Below are positions 8,701-16,835 of a DNA stretch of 64,000 nucleotides, piece by piece (position 1 is the stretch's first letter; each line of letters opens with the position of its first letter). A program made the translations under genes and the position numbers. Source of the stretch: Nocardia grenadensis NBRC 108939 (GTDB lineage Bacteria > Actinomycetota > Actinomycetes > Mycobacteriales > Mycobacteriaceae); the NCBI RefSeq assembly GCF_001613445.1, contig NZ_BDCJ01000017.1, positions 177,848 to 241,847 on the forward strand, read 5' to 3'. The notes below the pieces were generated by a model. That model had not been told where the DNA came from, ran no database searches, and was given only the letters and a program-made list of their open reading frames with translations.

Positions 8701-10062
8701 CTACTCCCCCAGGACGGGCGGCACGGTTTTCCGGCGGTGTTCCGGGTCGAGGCCGGTCAGCTCGTCACCGTGCTGCTGAGTGACCAGCGCTTCGGCTATC
8801 GCGGACTTCTGCTTCTCCTTGTCGTCCTCGCCTTTACCGCGGGAGCCGGGCGGCATCATCGCACCAGGCGTCGCACTGCGACCCGATGCGGTGCCGGCAC
8901 CGCTACTCGTGACCGCCGCGCCGGGCCGGCCCACTCCGGGACCGTCGACCGTACGTCCCGGTATCGGTGCGGCGGGGACGCCGGGACCGCCCGGAGAGAT
9001 ACCGACCGGACTGCCTGGACCGCCGGGAGTGGTGGCCGGGCTACCGAGCGGGCTGGCCGGTCCGGTGGGCACGCTGACACCAGGTCCGGTGGTGGACGCG
9101 GTAGTCGTGTCGAGTCCTGCCGGACTCTCGGTCGTGGCGCCCGGGTCCGCCTGTATCGGGGACGGGATCTGGGTTTCGTCCGAGTCCTGTTCGCTGGTTC
9201 CGGGCGTGGTCGCGGACGGTTGGGCGCCGTCGTCGGAGGTCGTCGAAGGCTGCGTCTCGGTCGAGGTGGAGCCGGGTGGGACCGAACTCGGCGGAACCGG
9301 GCCGGGAGCGTCGGGTTCGTGAACAGGGTTGTATGCCAACGGGATACGGGGCTGTCCCGTATCCCCCTCCCGGATCCCGGGCTGATAGACGCGTTCGAGC
9401 ACGGAATAGGTGGCGAGTTCGGCGGCGCTGGTGCGGTCGCTGTCCATTTTCCAGCTGGGCCCCGGCACCCAGCCGGCGACGGTGCTGGCCCAGCCGGTAT
9501 CGGGTGCGGGCTGCACATTCTGTTTGGTCACCTCGACCGCGGATTTCACGACGCCGACCTTATCGGCCACGATTTTGGTCCCGGCCACGAGATTCTGTGC
9601 CTTCGTCACATAATCGGCGATTCCGCCGGCCGCCGCCGCGGCCGAAGCCCCGCTCCACGACTCGGCGATGGCTTTGCCGATAGCGGGCCCGAACTCGTTC
9701 AACCCGGTCTCGAGTTTCCCGGCCCGCGCGATCCACATCTGATGCAAGGTGTCCATGGCAGAGACGTCGATAGACTGAGCTTTCCGATACAGATCGTCCA
9801 GATCCTCGCTGCGCACATTGCCGAACATCTGTTCCGGGATTCGAGGGTTGTGGAATTCGCCGTCGAAACTATTGTCGGTGAGGTCCTGAATACGATTCCG
9901 CGCGGCAATGGCCTCGGGACTCTGGTCCCCGTACGCGGCAGCCAGCGCCTGCGCGGCGGCATCCATATCCGCGGCCCCGGCGACCACGGCGCCCAGCGGC
10001 CCCCGCATCGCCAAGGCCCCCAGATTCACGATCACTTCACCGAACGACGGCAAACCGAACAT
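8701..10062 (-). CDS. PPE-like type VII substrate with Pro/Thr/Gly-rich tail
   Basis: 453 residues. Residues ~1-190 are helical with a helix-turn-helix resembling PPE/WXG proteins, including a Trp-Ser-Gly turn (AESWSGASAAAAAGG near 152). The second half (about 235-400) is low-complexity Pro/Gly/Ser/Thr, and the end is charged (KGEDDKEKQKSAIAEALV). It lacks a literal Pro-Pro-Glu start. The ATG at 10062 follows a strong GAGGGGGAG site. Placed between a small helical partner and EspG, it is best read as the EspG client of this locus. The exact family is uncertain. Confidence 0.72.
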   Translation of the reverse strand: MFGLPSFGEVIVNLGALAMRGPLGAVVAGAADMDAAAQALAAAYGDQSPEAIAARNRIQDLTDNSFDGEFHNPRIPEQMFGNVRSEDLDDLYRKAQSIDVSAMDTLHQMWIARAGKLETGLNEFGPAIGKAIAESWSGASAAAAAGGIADYVTKAQNLVAGTKIVADKVGVVKSAVEVTKQNVQPAPDTGWASTVAGWVPGPSWKMDSDRTSAAELATYSVLERVYQPGIREGDTGQPRIPLAYNPVHEPDAPGPVPPSSVPPGSTSTETQPSTTSDDGAQPSATTPGTSEQDSDETQIPSPIQADPGATTESPAGLDTTTASTTGPGVSVPTGPASPLGSPATTPGGPGSPVGISPGGPGVPAAPIPGRTVDGPGVGRPGAAVTSSGAGTASGRSATPGAMMPPGSRGKGEDDKEKQKSAIAEALVTQQHGDELTGLDPEHRRKTVPPVLGE

Positions 10063-10073
10063 CCCGCTCCCCC

Positions 10074-10451
10074 TCAGCCGACCTGATTGTAATCCTGCGA
10101 GTTGCTGGAGTCCTGCTCCTGCACACGATCCAGCGAAACCTGGATGGTATCGGCCATCAACTTCAAGACCTGTATGTGATCGCGGAGGGAGGTAGCGAGA
10201 TCGCCGTCGCCTGTCGAATCCACTGCTTTCAGTCCGAGTAGCCGGGCAAGTTCCTGGCCGCATGCGAACTCGCCGAGGCCGCTGACTCGTGCCATCTGCC
10301 CAATTCCTTGCAGGCACTCCTGATAGACACCGATCTGGGCTTCGATAGCCGTACGACATCCGACCGCCACCGATTCTTCGAGATACAGTTGCCCAGACTT
10401 CGCCTGATCCGACAAAAATTGCCACTGGGTAATACTGTCCTCAACACTCAT
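10074..10451 (-). CDS. Small helical protein, probable partner of PPE-like protein
   Basis: 125 residues, almost entirely helical, in the size range of WXG100/ESAT-6-like proteins. The midpoint has GQMARVSGLGEF, where two long helices may turn, instead of a WXG. The C-terminus is QEQDSSNSQDYNQVG. No canonical YxxxD/E secretion motif was found. It ends 11 bp upstream of the PPE-like gene, which supports co-expression as a heterodimer partner; this is inference. Base composition is visibly less GC-rich than flanking genes. Confidence 0.65.
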   Translation of the reverse strand: MSVEDSITQWQFLSDQAKSGQLYLEESVAVGCRTAIEAQIGVYQECLQGIGQMARVSGLGEFACGQELARLLGLKAVDSTGDGDLATSLRDHIQVLKLMADTIQVSLDRVQEQDSSNSQDYNQVG

Positions 10452-10465
10452 CGTCCCCTCACCCC

Positions 10466-11038
10466 CTAATTCGCCGGAAATACCGGCACCAGCACTTGCG
10501 CCGCTGACAATGCGATATCACAAGGATCTCGTTCATCCTCGGTAAGTACCGTTTTGTAGATCGATATCTCTATGGACTGGCCGTTTGCAGGGAAGCTCAA
10601 ATAGCATATTTCTTCATGACTATCCTCTGCACGTTTGAACCGTACTCCTAAACGGCTGGCAGCCATGACGTCAGCAAAGTCGATGTTGTTCTGATCCTGC
10701 TTGGTTTCCTCGATGCTGTGGGTTGTCGCCCAGACGCCGAGCGCATAGTTCCAGCGGACAGCCCTGTCATGCCATGAGCACAACTTCCAGCCCTCGACGT
10801 TCTCCACCCCCGAGATCGTGTTGTCCCGAGTTGACGGGTCAACCCCGGCCTGCCGCAACACATCGTCACTGATCTGCGTGCACGGGTCCCACAGCGCTTC
10901 AGTCGCCACCGCATTCGTGGTCGTCGCCGGCGCCGCCGACCCACCGGTGGTCGCATCACAGCCACTTACCGCCAGCACAGCCCCTGCGAGTGCCGATACA
11001 GTCGTCACTGCCGTCCGTCGTCCCACCACTGCTCCCAT
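10466..11038 (-). CDS. DUF3558 lipoprotein
   Basis: 190 residues. A lipoprotein signal peptide ends at a lipobox LAVSGC (Cys near residue 27). The mature domain has the DUF3558 pattern: LWDPCTQISDDVLRQAGVDPST, then WKLCSWHDRA, and cysteines in EICYL and RDPCDIA. DUF3558 proteins are membrane-anchored actinobacterial lipoproteins of unresolved function. The gene heads the leftward set with the helical protein, PPE-like protein and EspG, 14 bp upstream of the next gene. ATG start at 11038. About 170 bp to the upstream DUF397 gene show no other feature. Confidence 0.85.
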   Translation of the reverse strand: MGAVVGRRTAVTTVSALAGAVLAVSGCDATTGGSAAPATTTNAVATEALWDPCTQISDDVLRQAGVDPSTRDNTISGVENVEGWKLCSWHDRAVRWNYALGVWATTHSIEETKQDQNNIDFADVMAASRLGVRFKRAEDSHEEICYLSFPANGQSIEISIYKTVLTEDERDPCDIALSAAQVLVPVFPAN

Positions 11039-11210
11039 CGGCCGCCAGTCCTCCGCTCACAGTCTATGACGCGCCCCAGAGCACGGCGGTTCCGCCGAAC
11101 GCCATCGGAAGATGCCGCGCGCACGGTTGCGACGGTGCGTGCGTGACGAAATCATCGGTAGCCTTGACGGCCTCGCGGGAACCGCCGTCGAATTTCTCAG
11201 TGATGGCGTG

Positions 11211-11420
11211 TCATGAGCGAGAGACGAATCCACCCGCACGGAGTTCGGTTGCGAAGACATCCCACGCTCCTGGTGCGAACACCAGGGCAGGTCCAAGTGT
11301 GTTCTTCGAATCCCGCACCCCGACCCGACCATCCGTCAGCCACGCAACCTCGACACAATCGGTCTGCCCACTACTGTGACTGCTCTTGAACCACTTCGCT
11401 CCGGATAGATCCGTCTTCAC
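11211..11420 (-). CDS. DUF397 domain protein
   Basis: 69 residues matching DUF397: W(F)KSSHSSGQTDCVEVAW, then VGVRDSKNTLGPALVFAPGAWDVF. Proteins of this type are usually encoded directly after an XRE/DUF5753 regulator and act with it in actinobacterial developmental or stress control. Here the ATG overlaps the stop of the XRE gene by 4 bp (11417-11420), so the two are translationally coupled. Confidence 0.92.
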   Translation of the reverse strand: MKTDLSGAKWFKSSHSSGQTDCVEVAWLTDGRVGVRDSKNTLGPALVFAPGAWDVFATELRAGGFVSRS

Positions 11421-12313
11421 GCTTCATACTCCTTCGCAATGTGCCTGAGCAGTTCTCGCGATCGCACTTGATCGTGTGCTGCGCTTCGGATTACCGAAGC
11501 AAGCTCATCGTAACGCCGCACATCATCACCGTTCTCAAGATAGAGATCGGGTTTCCCTACACCTTCGAAGTAGACCAGCGGCGGCTCGACTGGCCGCCCT
11601 CGAGCATCGTTGCCGAACGCGAGGATCACGAACGGTCCATGCAACAAACCCTGCGCGCACCCTGCGCTGTACGGATGAATCCTGATATCGACGTTCGGAC
11701 GCTTGCCGACCTCCGCCAAGTACCGAAGCTGCTCCGCCATCACCTTCGGACCGCCGACCATACGATGTAGCGCCGATTCGTGCAGCAGCAGCTCGAGCCG
11801 CACCGGGTCGGCCTTACGGGTCACGATGGACTGGCGCTTCATCCGCAACTCCACCCGACGTTCGATGTCGTCCGGGCCTTCTTCCCGGTAGAAGCTGCTG
11901 ATCAGCGCCCGCGCGTAATCGGGTGTCTGCACCAGGCCGAACACAATCTCCTGATACGAGACCAGTTGCCGCGCTGACGCGGACAGCTCCACATACATGT
12001 TGAAAGTCGGGTCACTGTAGAGTCCCGCGAACGCCGTGTACCACGACGTCACCTTCGCCTGTTCTGCCAGGTCCAATGCCCGCGCCACCTCCGCGCGCGG
12101 TACTTCGTACAGCTCGCACAGCGCCCGCACGTCCACCGCGCGAACCTTTTTCGTCTTGGCGGCCTCGATGCGCTGTAGCGCCGCCTGACTCAACTCCACC
12201 AGAGTGGCGGCCTTCGCCAGGCTCAGGCCGATGGCCTCCCGCTGTTCGCGTAAGAACCAGCCCAGCTGTCGACGCGGCAGAGTCGACGGTTCCGCCCCCT
12301 CGTCAGTGGTCAT
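11417..12313 (-). CDS. XRE-family regulator with DUF5753 domain
   Basis: 298 residues. The N-terminal helix-turn-helix is at about 14-65 (LGWFLREQREAIGLSLAKAATL, then VELSQAALQRIEAAKTKKV). The DUF5753 domain follows, with QEIVFGLVQTPDYARALI and LLLHESALHRMVGGPKVM. The ATG at 12313 has GGAGGAAGAAGC immediately upstream. It pairs with DUF397. It sits between two oppositely oriented type VII-like gene sets, so it could control either or both. A 14-bp direct repeat upstream is a candidate binding site. Confidence 0.93.
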   Translation of the reverse strand: MTTDEGAEPSTLPRRQLGWFLREQREAIGLSLAKAATLVELSQAALQRIEAAKTKKVRAVDVRALCELYEVPRAEVARALDLAEQAKVTSWYTAFAGLYSDPTFNMYVELSASARQLVSYQEIVFGLVQTPDYARALISSFYREEGPDDIERRVELRMKRQSIVTRKADPVRLELLLHESALHRMVGGPKVMAEQLRYLAEVGKRPNVDIRIHPYSAGCAQGLLHGPFVILAFGNDARGRPVEPPLVYFEGVGKPDLYLENGDDVRRYDELASVIRSAAHDQVRSRELLRHIAKEYEA

Positions 12314-12331
12314 GCTTCTTCCTCCGTTCGA

Positions 12332-12368
12332 GAAATCGAATCATCGAGCACCCCGAAATCGAATCATC
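12332..12368. promoter_or_regulatory. 14-bp direct repeat upstream of XRE gene
   Basis: GAAATCGAATCATC occurs at 12332-12345 and again exactly at 12355-12368, a 23-bp spacing, and a related ATTCGAATCTC follows at 12380. The pair begins 18 bp upstream of the XRE start, which suits autoregulation. The remainder of the 312-bp divergent gap (12314-12625) has no gene I can support and presumably carries the promoter of the rightward operon. Confidence 0.5.
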
Positions 12369-12625
12369 ACCGGACCCGGATTCGAATCTCGTTCTGGGAC
12401 ATCGCATCAATTGGGTTCGAACCGGCCGATTCGGCTTGGACCAGCGTATATCTCGTGGTTCCCTGAGTCAGGCGTTCGGATGACAACGAGAAACCGGGCC
12501 GCCATCACTGTCCGAGCACAGCCGAGACGGGCTCTACTCGCGACCACCTCCGCACCGCACACGCGCCGTCCGGAGGGTCGCGTCCGCACGCATACCCATC
12601 GACCACTGCATCTCCGGGAGGACCG

Positions 12626-12994
12626 ATGCCGTACCCGCATGCCCATACCCCACCACCACAGCGCGTCACCGTCGCCATCGGTGTCGTGCGCACCGAGATC
12701 TCCGGGGAGCACGCCCCGCGCCACGCCTACGAAATACGACGGCACGCCCGCACATCCGGCTACCGCTACCTCTACACCGTGCGGCCACCCTCCGACGAGC
12801 CCGACCCGCTCACCTACGTGCGTGCCCTCGCCACCGCCCTCGGGGCCGAGGTGATAATTGCTTTCGACCTGGGCCAGGTCGACGACCGGCCGGGATTGCT
12901 CTGCGACCTCGGTTACCGGCTGGAAACCGTCTGCCCGCCTGCGGTGTGGGCGCCGAGTGTCCCCACGTCCGGCACCGGGGGTGCGACGAGATGA
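12626..12994 (+). CDS. Unknown protein, first gene of rightward operon
   Basis: 122 residues, not recognised. The start at 12626 follows GGGAGGACCG. The core (VTVAIGVVRTEISG, YRYLYTVRP, ALATALGAEVIIAFDLGQVDD) alternates strands and helices like a small nucleotide-binding or resolvase-like fold, but no signature is diagnostic. The last residues overlap the next gene by 4 bp (ATGA). It opens a seven-gene rightward run ending with type VII-like proteins. Confidence 0.62.
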   Translation: MPYPHAHTPPPQRVTVAIGVVRTEISGEHAPRHAYEIRRHARTSGYRYLYTVRPPSDEPDPLTYVRALATALGAEVIIAFDLGQVDDRPGLLCDLGYRLETVCPPAVWAPSVPTSGTGGATR

Positions 12995-13329
12995 CGCCCT
13001 GGCACGTGGTGTGCACCACCGCTCTCATCGTCGCCCTGTGCGGGTCGGTGTCGATCGCACTCGTGTGCGTATGGCCCGCCGAACCGCCCCCGCGACCGCG
13101 CCCGCGCACCCACCCACACCACCGGGTAGCCACCGTCCCGGGTCCCATCGATTGGACCTGTGCGCTACCCCGGGCGGCTCTGAGCCCGGAAGACGCACAC
13201 AACGCCGCGCGCCACCACCTCGAACACGACTGTCCCCGCAAACGCGCGGCGTTCGCCACCCTGGTTGCCTACGGCTGCATCACCCCCGACCCCACCCGCC
13301 GGCCGTATCGGCGGAAGGTTCCGGCGTGA
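12991..13329 (+). CDS. Membrane-anchored small protein, unknown
   Basis: 112 residues. One N-terminal transmembrane helix (about residues 5-25, VVCTTALIVALCGSVSIALVCV) is followed by a Pro/Arg/His-rich linker. A small C-terminal domain with two cysteines (WTCALP, HDCPRKRAAFATLVAYGCI) would lie outside the membrane. ATGA overlap with the preceding gene and GTGA overlap with the next show tight coupling. Function unknown. Confidence 0.6.
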   Translation: MTPWHVVCTTALIVALCGSVSIALVCVWPAEPPPRPRPRTHPHHRVATVPGPIDWTCALPRAALSPEDAHNAARHHLEHDCPRKRAAFATLVAYGCITPDPTRRPYRRKVPA

Positions 13330-14249
13330 ACCACGTAATCGTCACCGGAGGAGCCGGTTTCCTCGGCTCACATCTGTGCCGCCGTCTCCTCCGCCGCGGC
13401 GACCGCGTCACCGCAATCGACAACTTCAGCACCGGGCATGCCGCGAACATCGCCGACATAACCGGCCACCCGCGCTTCGCCCTGCGACCCACTGACACCA
13501 CCGCCTTCAGCGCATTCACCGGCCTCGACGAGGCCACCCATATCGTGCACCTCGCCTATCCCGGCAGCCCCGGCTCCGGCGCCGGGGACTCCGCGGCAGT
13601 CCTGCGCGCGGCCTGCACCGGAACTCTCGCCGCACTCGACCTTGCCGCGGCCCACGACGCCCGCATAGTTCTCGCTTCCGGTCCCGATCCCGAAAGCGAA
13701 CCGGTGCGCAGGCGCCGAGCCGCGGCATTCGAAGCCCACCGAACCGGCCACCACCTGATCGAAACCGCCGCGCGCCACGACCGACGCACCGATAGCGGCA
13801 TCGTCCGGTTGTTCGAGGTCTACGGGCCGGGCCTGCCGCCGGGCGACGGGCGCGCCACCGCGACGATCTGCGCCGCCGCTCTACGTGCCCAGACCCTGTA
13901 CTTCCCCGATAATTCGATACGGTCGTTCGTCTACATCACAGATGCGGTCGATGCTTTCGTCTCGATGCTCGACACAGATATTCGTGGCCCGATCGATATC
14001 GCCGGACCCATGCTGGAAGTTCGCGAATTCGCCCGCACCGTCATCACGCTCGCGGGCACCGGCTGGCTGGAATGCACCTCGTCGGTTGCCGAACCCGGCA
14101 CCGCCGCCCCGAATCTCGGCCGCACCCGGGACAGCATCGGCTGGCGACCCACCACCGATCTGGCCACCGGCATACACCACACACTCGACTGGATGCGCAC
14201 CTTCGTAGGGGAGGCCCGGCCGCCTCGATCGGACGCACAGGTAGATTGA
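13326..14249 (+). CDS. NAD-dependent epimerase/dehydratase-like protein, degenerate active site
   Basis: 307 residues of the extended SDR/NDP-sugar epimerase group. The cofactor motif VTGGAGFLGSHL is intact at about 5-16, DNFSTG at about 35-40, and the C-terminal half keeps RLFEVYGPG and SFVYITDAVDAF. The catalytic Tyr-x-x-x-Lys expected around residue 140 is absent: the region reads AFEAHRTGHHLIE. It may therefore bind NAD without normal epimerase chemistry. GTG start overlaps the previous stop. It sits inside an operon with type VII-like proteins. Confidence 0.75.
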   Translation: MNHVIVTGGAGFLGSHLCRRLLRRGDRVTAIDNFSTGHAANIADITGHPRFALRPTDTTAFSAFTGLDEATHIVHLAYPGSPGSGAGDSAAVLRAACTGTLAALDLAAAHDARIVLASGPDPESEPVRRRRAAAFEAHRTGHHLIETAARHDRRTDSGIVRLFEVYGPGLPPGDGRATATICAAALRAQTLYFPDNSIRSFVYITDAVDAFVSMLDTDIRGPIDIAGPMLEVREFARTVITLAGTGWLECTSSVAEPGTAAPNLGRTRDSIGWRPTTDLATGIHHTLDWMRTFVGEARPPRSDAQVD

Positions 14250-14347
14250 AACCATCCGATGCTCGACGAGGCACGATCGACGTCACCGCCGCGAACGAAC
14301 GGCGCCGGCCGATGGCGATGGCGGCCAGGATGAGGAAGTGGGGGGCG

Positions 14348-14668
14348 ATGGCGGAAGATCTGTCCGTGCGACCGGAGGATCTCGACGGACTCGCGACGAC
14401 GTTGAACCAACTCGCCGCGGAAAACACCCGAGCCGAATCATACATCCGGGATCATATCGATCTGTCCAGCGACCAGGCCGGTTTGATGTACGGGCGGGTG
14501 GCGGAGACGATCCAGCAGGTACGGGAATCTCTCGAAACGAACTACAGCACATTGGGCAACCTCACATCGACTTCGTCCGATGAACTGACCAGGACCGCGC
14601 AGATGTATCGGACAACCGACGGATCGACAGCCGCAGCACTGGACAAGACCTACCCTGGAAAGAAATGA
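14348..14668 (+). CDS. EspC-like (WXG100-sized) type VII secreted protein
   Basis: 106 residues, two-helix architecture. It opens MAEDLSVRPEDLDGLATTLNQL, like the EspC/DUF2580 group, and ends with MYRTTDGSTAAALDKTY. The latter contains Tyr-x-x-x-Asp, the general type VII export signal, near residue 89. The ATG at 14348 was chosen since upstream in-frame residues are non-protein-like. It overlaps the next gene by 4 bp, suggesting the two form a secreted pair. Confidence 0.8.
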   Translation: MAEDLSVRPEDLDGLATTLNQLAAENTRAESYIRDHIDLSSDQAGLMYGRVAETIQQVRESLETNYSTLGNLTSTSSDELTRTAQMYRTTDGSTAAALDKTYPGKK

Positions 14669-15390
14669 ATTCGGAAGCCCCCGCAGAGGAACTCGCCGAT
14701 CCGGCCGCAGGCGATCCGATGCCGGATCCACTGGAATTGTTCCTGAACAACAATGTGTATTCCCTGACCTACTGGGCCAACTATTTCGTTGTGAAAACCA
14801 TCGGAGCAGACCCCTTGACCTGGGCCACGACCCAGTTCTCCGGGGACTGGGAGCAGATGCAGCTCTCCGCCAACGCGATTCGCAACCTGGCGTCCTACAA
14901 CTCTTCCTACTCCCGTACGCTCGGTGAGTCGGTCAAGGGTATCGACTCCTGGCGCGGGAACGCCGCCGACTCCGCGCGGGATTATTTCGACCGGCTCGAA
15001 ACCACCGTAAAAGATCAGGCTCCTCCGCTCCGCGATATAGCGACCCAGATCGAGGAATTCTCGCTCTCTTCGTATTACACAGCGCAGGGCGTTTCGTTCC
15101 TGATCCAGGGAATATTCGATACCGCCGTCATTGCGATCATCAAAGAGCTGGCGGCCATCGCCGCGGCGCATACCGGTGTCGGGGCGACCGCGGCTGCGAT
15201 ACTGGAGGCGTCGGTGGTCGCGGACATGATCAAAATGGTGGCTCTGTGGAATCAGGTGCTGTCGAAGTACGCCACGTATATCACTGCCGGTGAGACAGCG
15301 ATCGGGATGATACTGAACGGAGTCGCCACCCTCCAGTCCGAAGATATTCCGCCACTTTCCGAAACCGCCTACGACCACCCGGGAGTGTGA
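14665..15390 (+). CDS. WXG-domain protein, likely type VII partner/effector
   Basis: 241 residues. A WXG100-like hairpin lies at about 50-130 with the turn SWRGNAADSARDYF near residue 92. A hydrophobic/alanine-rich helical C-terminal part follows (about 140-220). An acidic N-terminal extension of ~30 residues precedes the domain. Start codon overlaps the EspC-like gene (14665-14668), so the two are probably made in equal amounts. No enzymatic toxin domain is recognisable. Composition is visibly less GC-rich than neighbours. Confidence 0.75.
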   Translation: MNSEAPAEELADPAAGDPMPDPLELFLNNNVYSLTYWANYFVVKTIGADPLTWATTQFSGDWEQMQLSANAIRNLASYNSSYSRTLGESVKGIDSWRGNAADSARDYFDRLETTVKDQAPPLRDIATQIEEFSLSSYYTAQGVSFLIQGIFDTAVIAIIKELAAIAAAHTGVGATAAAILEASVVADMIKMVALWNQVLSKYATYITAGETAIGMILNGVATLQSEDIPPLSETAYDHPGV

Positions 15391-15391
15391 C

Positions 15392-15919
15392 GTGGCAAAT
15401 CCGGAACCGATCTTCGATGTTGCCCGGGGCGATGCGGCCACATCACGGCAGCTCGGCGCCGCGCTGCGCACCCTGGCCGAGAACACTCGGGACCCGGCGC
15501 TGCGCGCGCTGACCCAGGACGTGCTCGGCGGCCGAATGGGTGTCCGCGATTTCGCCCGCACCGAGGTGATCAGCAAACTACTGGACTCGGCCATGCCCGC
15601 CATGCTGAAACGAATCGAAGCCCTGTCCGACGAGGAGCGGGAACTCCTCGCCGAACAGGGCCGGGCAGACCTCGAACGGTACCGCCAGCAGTCGGCCGAG
15701 AAACCGGACCCCACCCCGCGCAACTCGTGGGGAACCGAAACCACACCCCAGCCGTGGGCGACACCCGCGGCGGAACCGGAGACCGGAACGAACCCGGTAT
15801 CACCTCCGTCCGCTGGTGGAACACGCCGTCGAGGAAGAGATGTGGTCGTCACACCGGACGAACCTGACGACGACGACCTCTATTTCGAACATCGGCGGCG
15901 CCACGGGTGGCTCGAGTAG
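15392..15919 (+). CDS. Unknown protein with acidic C-terminus
   Basis: 175 residues, GTG start one base after the preceding stop. The N-terminal ~100 residues are predicted helical (TSRQLGAALRTLAENTRDPALRAL). The rest is Pro/Thr-rich linker and a charged end (DEPDDDDLYFEHRRRHGWLE). No known family recognised. Its position directly behind the EspC-like/WXG pair suggests an accessory or chaperone role, which is inference only. Confidence 0.62.
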   Translation: MANPEPIFDVARGDAATSRQLGAALRTLAENTRDPALRALTQDVLGGRMGVRDFARTEVISKLLDSAMPAMLKRIEALSDEERELLAEQGRADLERYRQQSAEKPDPTPRNSWGTETTPQPWATPAAEPETGTNPVSPPSAGGTRRRGRDVVVTPDEPDDDDLYFEHRRRHGWLE

Positions 15920-15931
15920 GACGCGATCACA

Positions 15932-16576
15932 ATGCGGAAAAGAACCGGATTTCGCGCCGCAACCGACGTCGAGATCGCCCTACGGCGGTATCGCGGGCCG
16001 ATCGGCGTGGTCGAATATCGACGGCGCACCGATTTCTCGGAAACTCCGCTGCCCCGATTTCTGGAGGTCGCGCAGGAGCTACCCGACCGCTGCGCCCGGC
16101 ACGGGCGCGCCGCGGTGGAACATATCGACACGCAGCTGCGCCTGCACCAGGGCGCACGCGGACAGGTGGAGAGCACCTGGTGGTCGTCCTACCGCTGGAG
16201 CCTCACGCGTTACCGCGAAACCCCGACGACCACCGTGCACGTGCACGGCCGGTGGCCACTGTGCCGATCCTGCGCGCGACTACGCCGCGTACTCACCGCG
16301 CTCGCCTACTGCCTGGGGCTGGCCGGACCGATCGCTCTGTGCGTGTTCTTCCTCGCCGCCCAGGCCGGGGTGGTCAGATCGGTATCCCTCCCCGTGGTCT
16401 TCGCCTTCTTCCCCGGCTGGTTACCGTGTGCGCTGGCACTGGCGCTGACCCTGTACACCCGGGGCCGACGACCGGCCCGGGTACGCCCGATGACCAGCAC
16501 AGCGAACATCATCGTCCGCGCTCATCCTGATTTCGCGGCCGCCCTCGGCGCCGGACAGCCGACTCCGCCCCGGTAG
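15932..16576 (+). CDS. Membrane protein with Cys-rich cytoplasmic segment, unknown
   Basis: 214 residues. The N-terminal ~125 residues are soluble, with ELPDRCARHGRAAV and GRWPLCRSCARLRR holding cysteines and histidines that might bind metal. Two transmembrane helices follow (about 126-152 and 157-176), then a short tail. ATG at 15932, 12 bp after the previous gene, last gene of the rightward run. It could anchor the operon's products at the membrane; this is not established. The 260 bp to the next gene show nothing I can support. Confidence 0.62.
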   Translation: MRKRTGFRAATDVEIALRRYRGPIGVVEYRRRTDFSETPLPRFLEVAQELPDRCARHGRAAVEHIDTQLRLHQGARGQVESTWWSSYRWSLTRYRETPTTTVHVHGRWPLCRSCARLRRVLTALAYCLGLAGPIALCVFFLAAQAGVVRSVSLPVVFAFFPGWLPCALALALTLYTRGRRPARVRPMTSTANIIVRAHPDFAAALGAGQPTPPR

Positions 16577-16835
16577 TCGTCCACAAAGCTGTAAACTTCA
16601 TCGGGCGGGTCACTACAACCGAGGCCGGGTGGCCGACGCTCATGTGGTCGGTGACGCCAGGGCTCACCCACCCGAGATATAGGCCCATCACGCCGTCGAG
16701 CAGCACGGCTTCGACCCGGCTCGCGGGACGCGTTCGCAGACAGCGGGCGGTGGGTCAGTGCTGGAAGATCTCGTCACGGCCGTGGCCGGCGCCCGGCCCG
16801 GGGTGCCGCACGAGAGCAACGCCGAATAGGCCGGC

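Noticed and set aside
8134..10086. 650-codon rightward frame
   Set aside because: Shadow of the EspG and PPE-like genes on the other strand; Arg/Gly-rich with no protein-like pattern.
12405..12440. GGGTTCGAACC resembling a tRNA T-arm
   Set aside because: The flanking bases do not form a 5-bp T-stem plus acceptor and no D-arm or anticodon arm is upstream.
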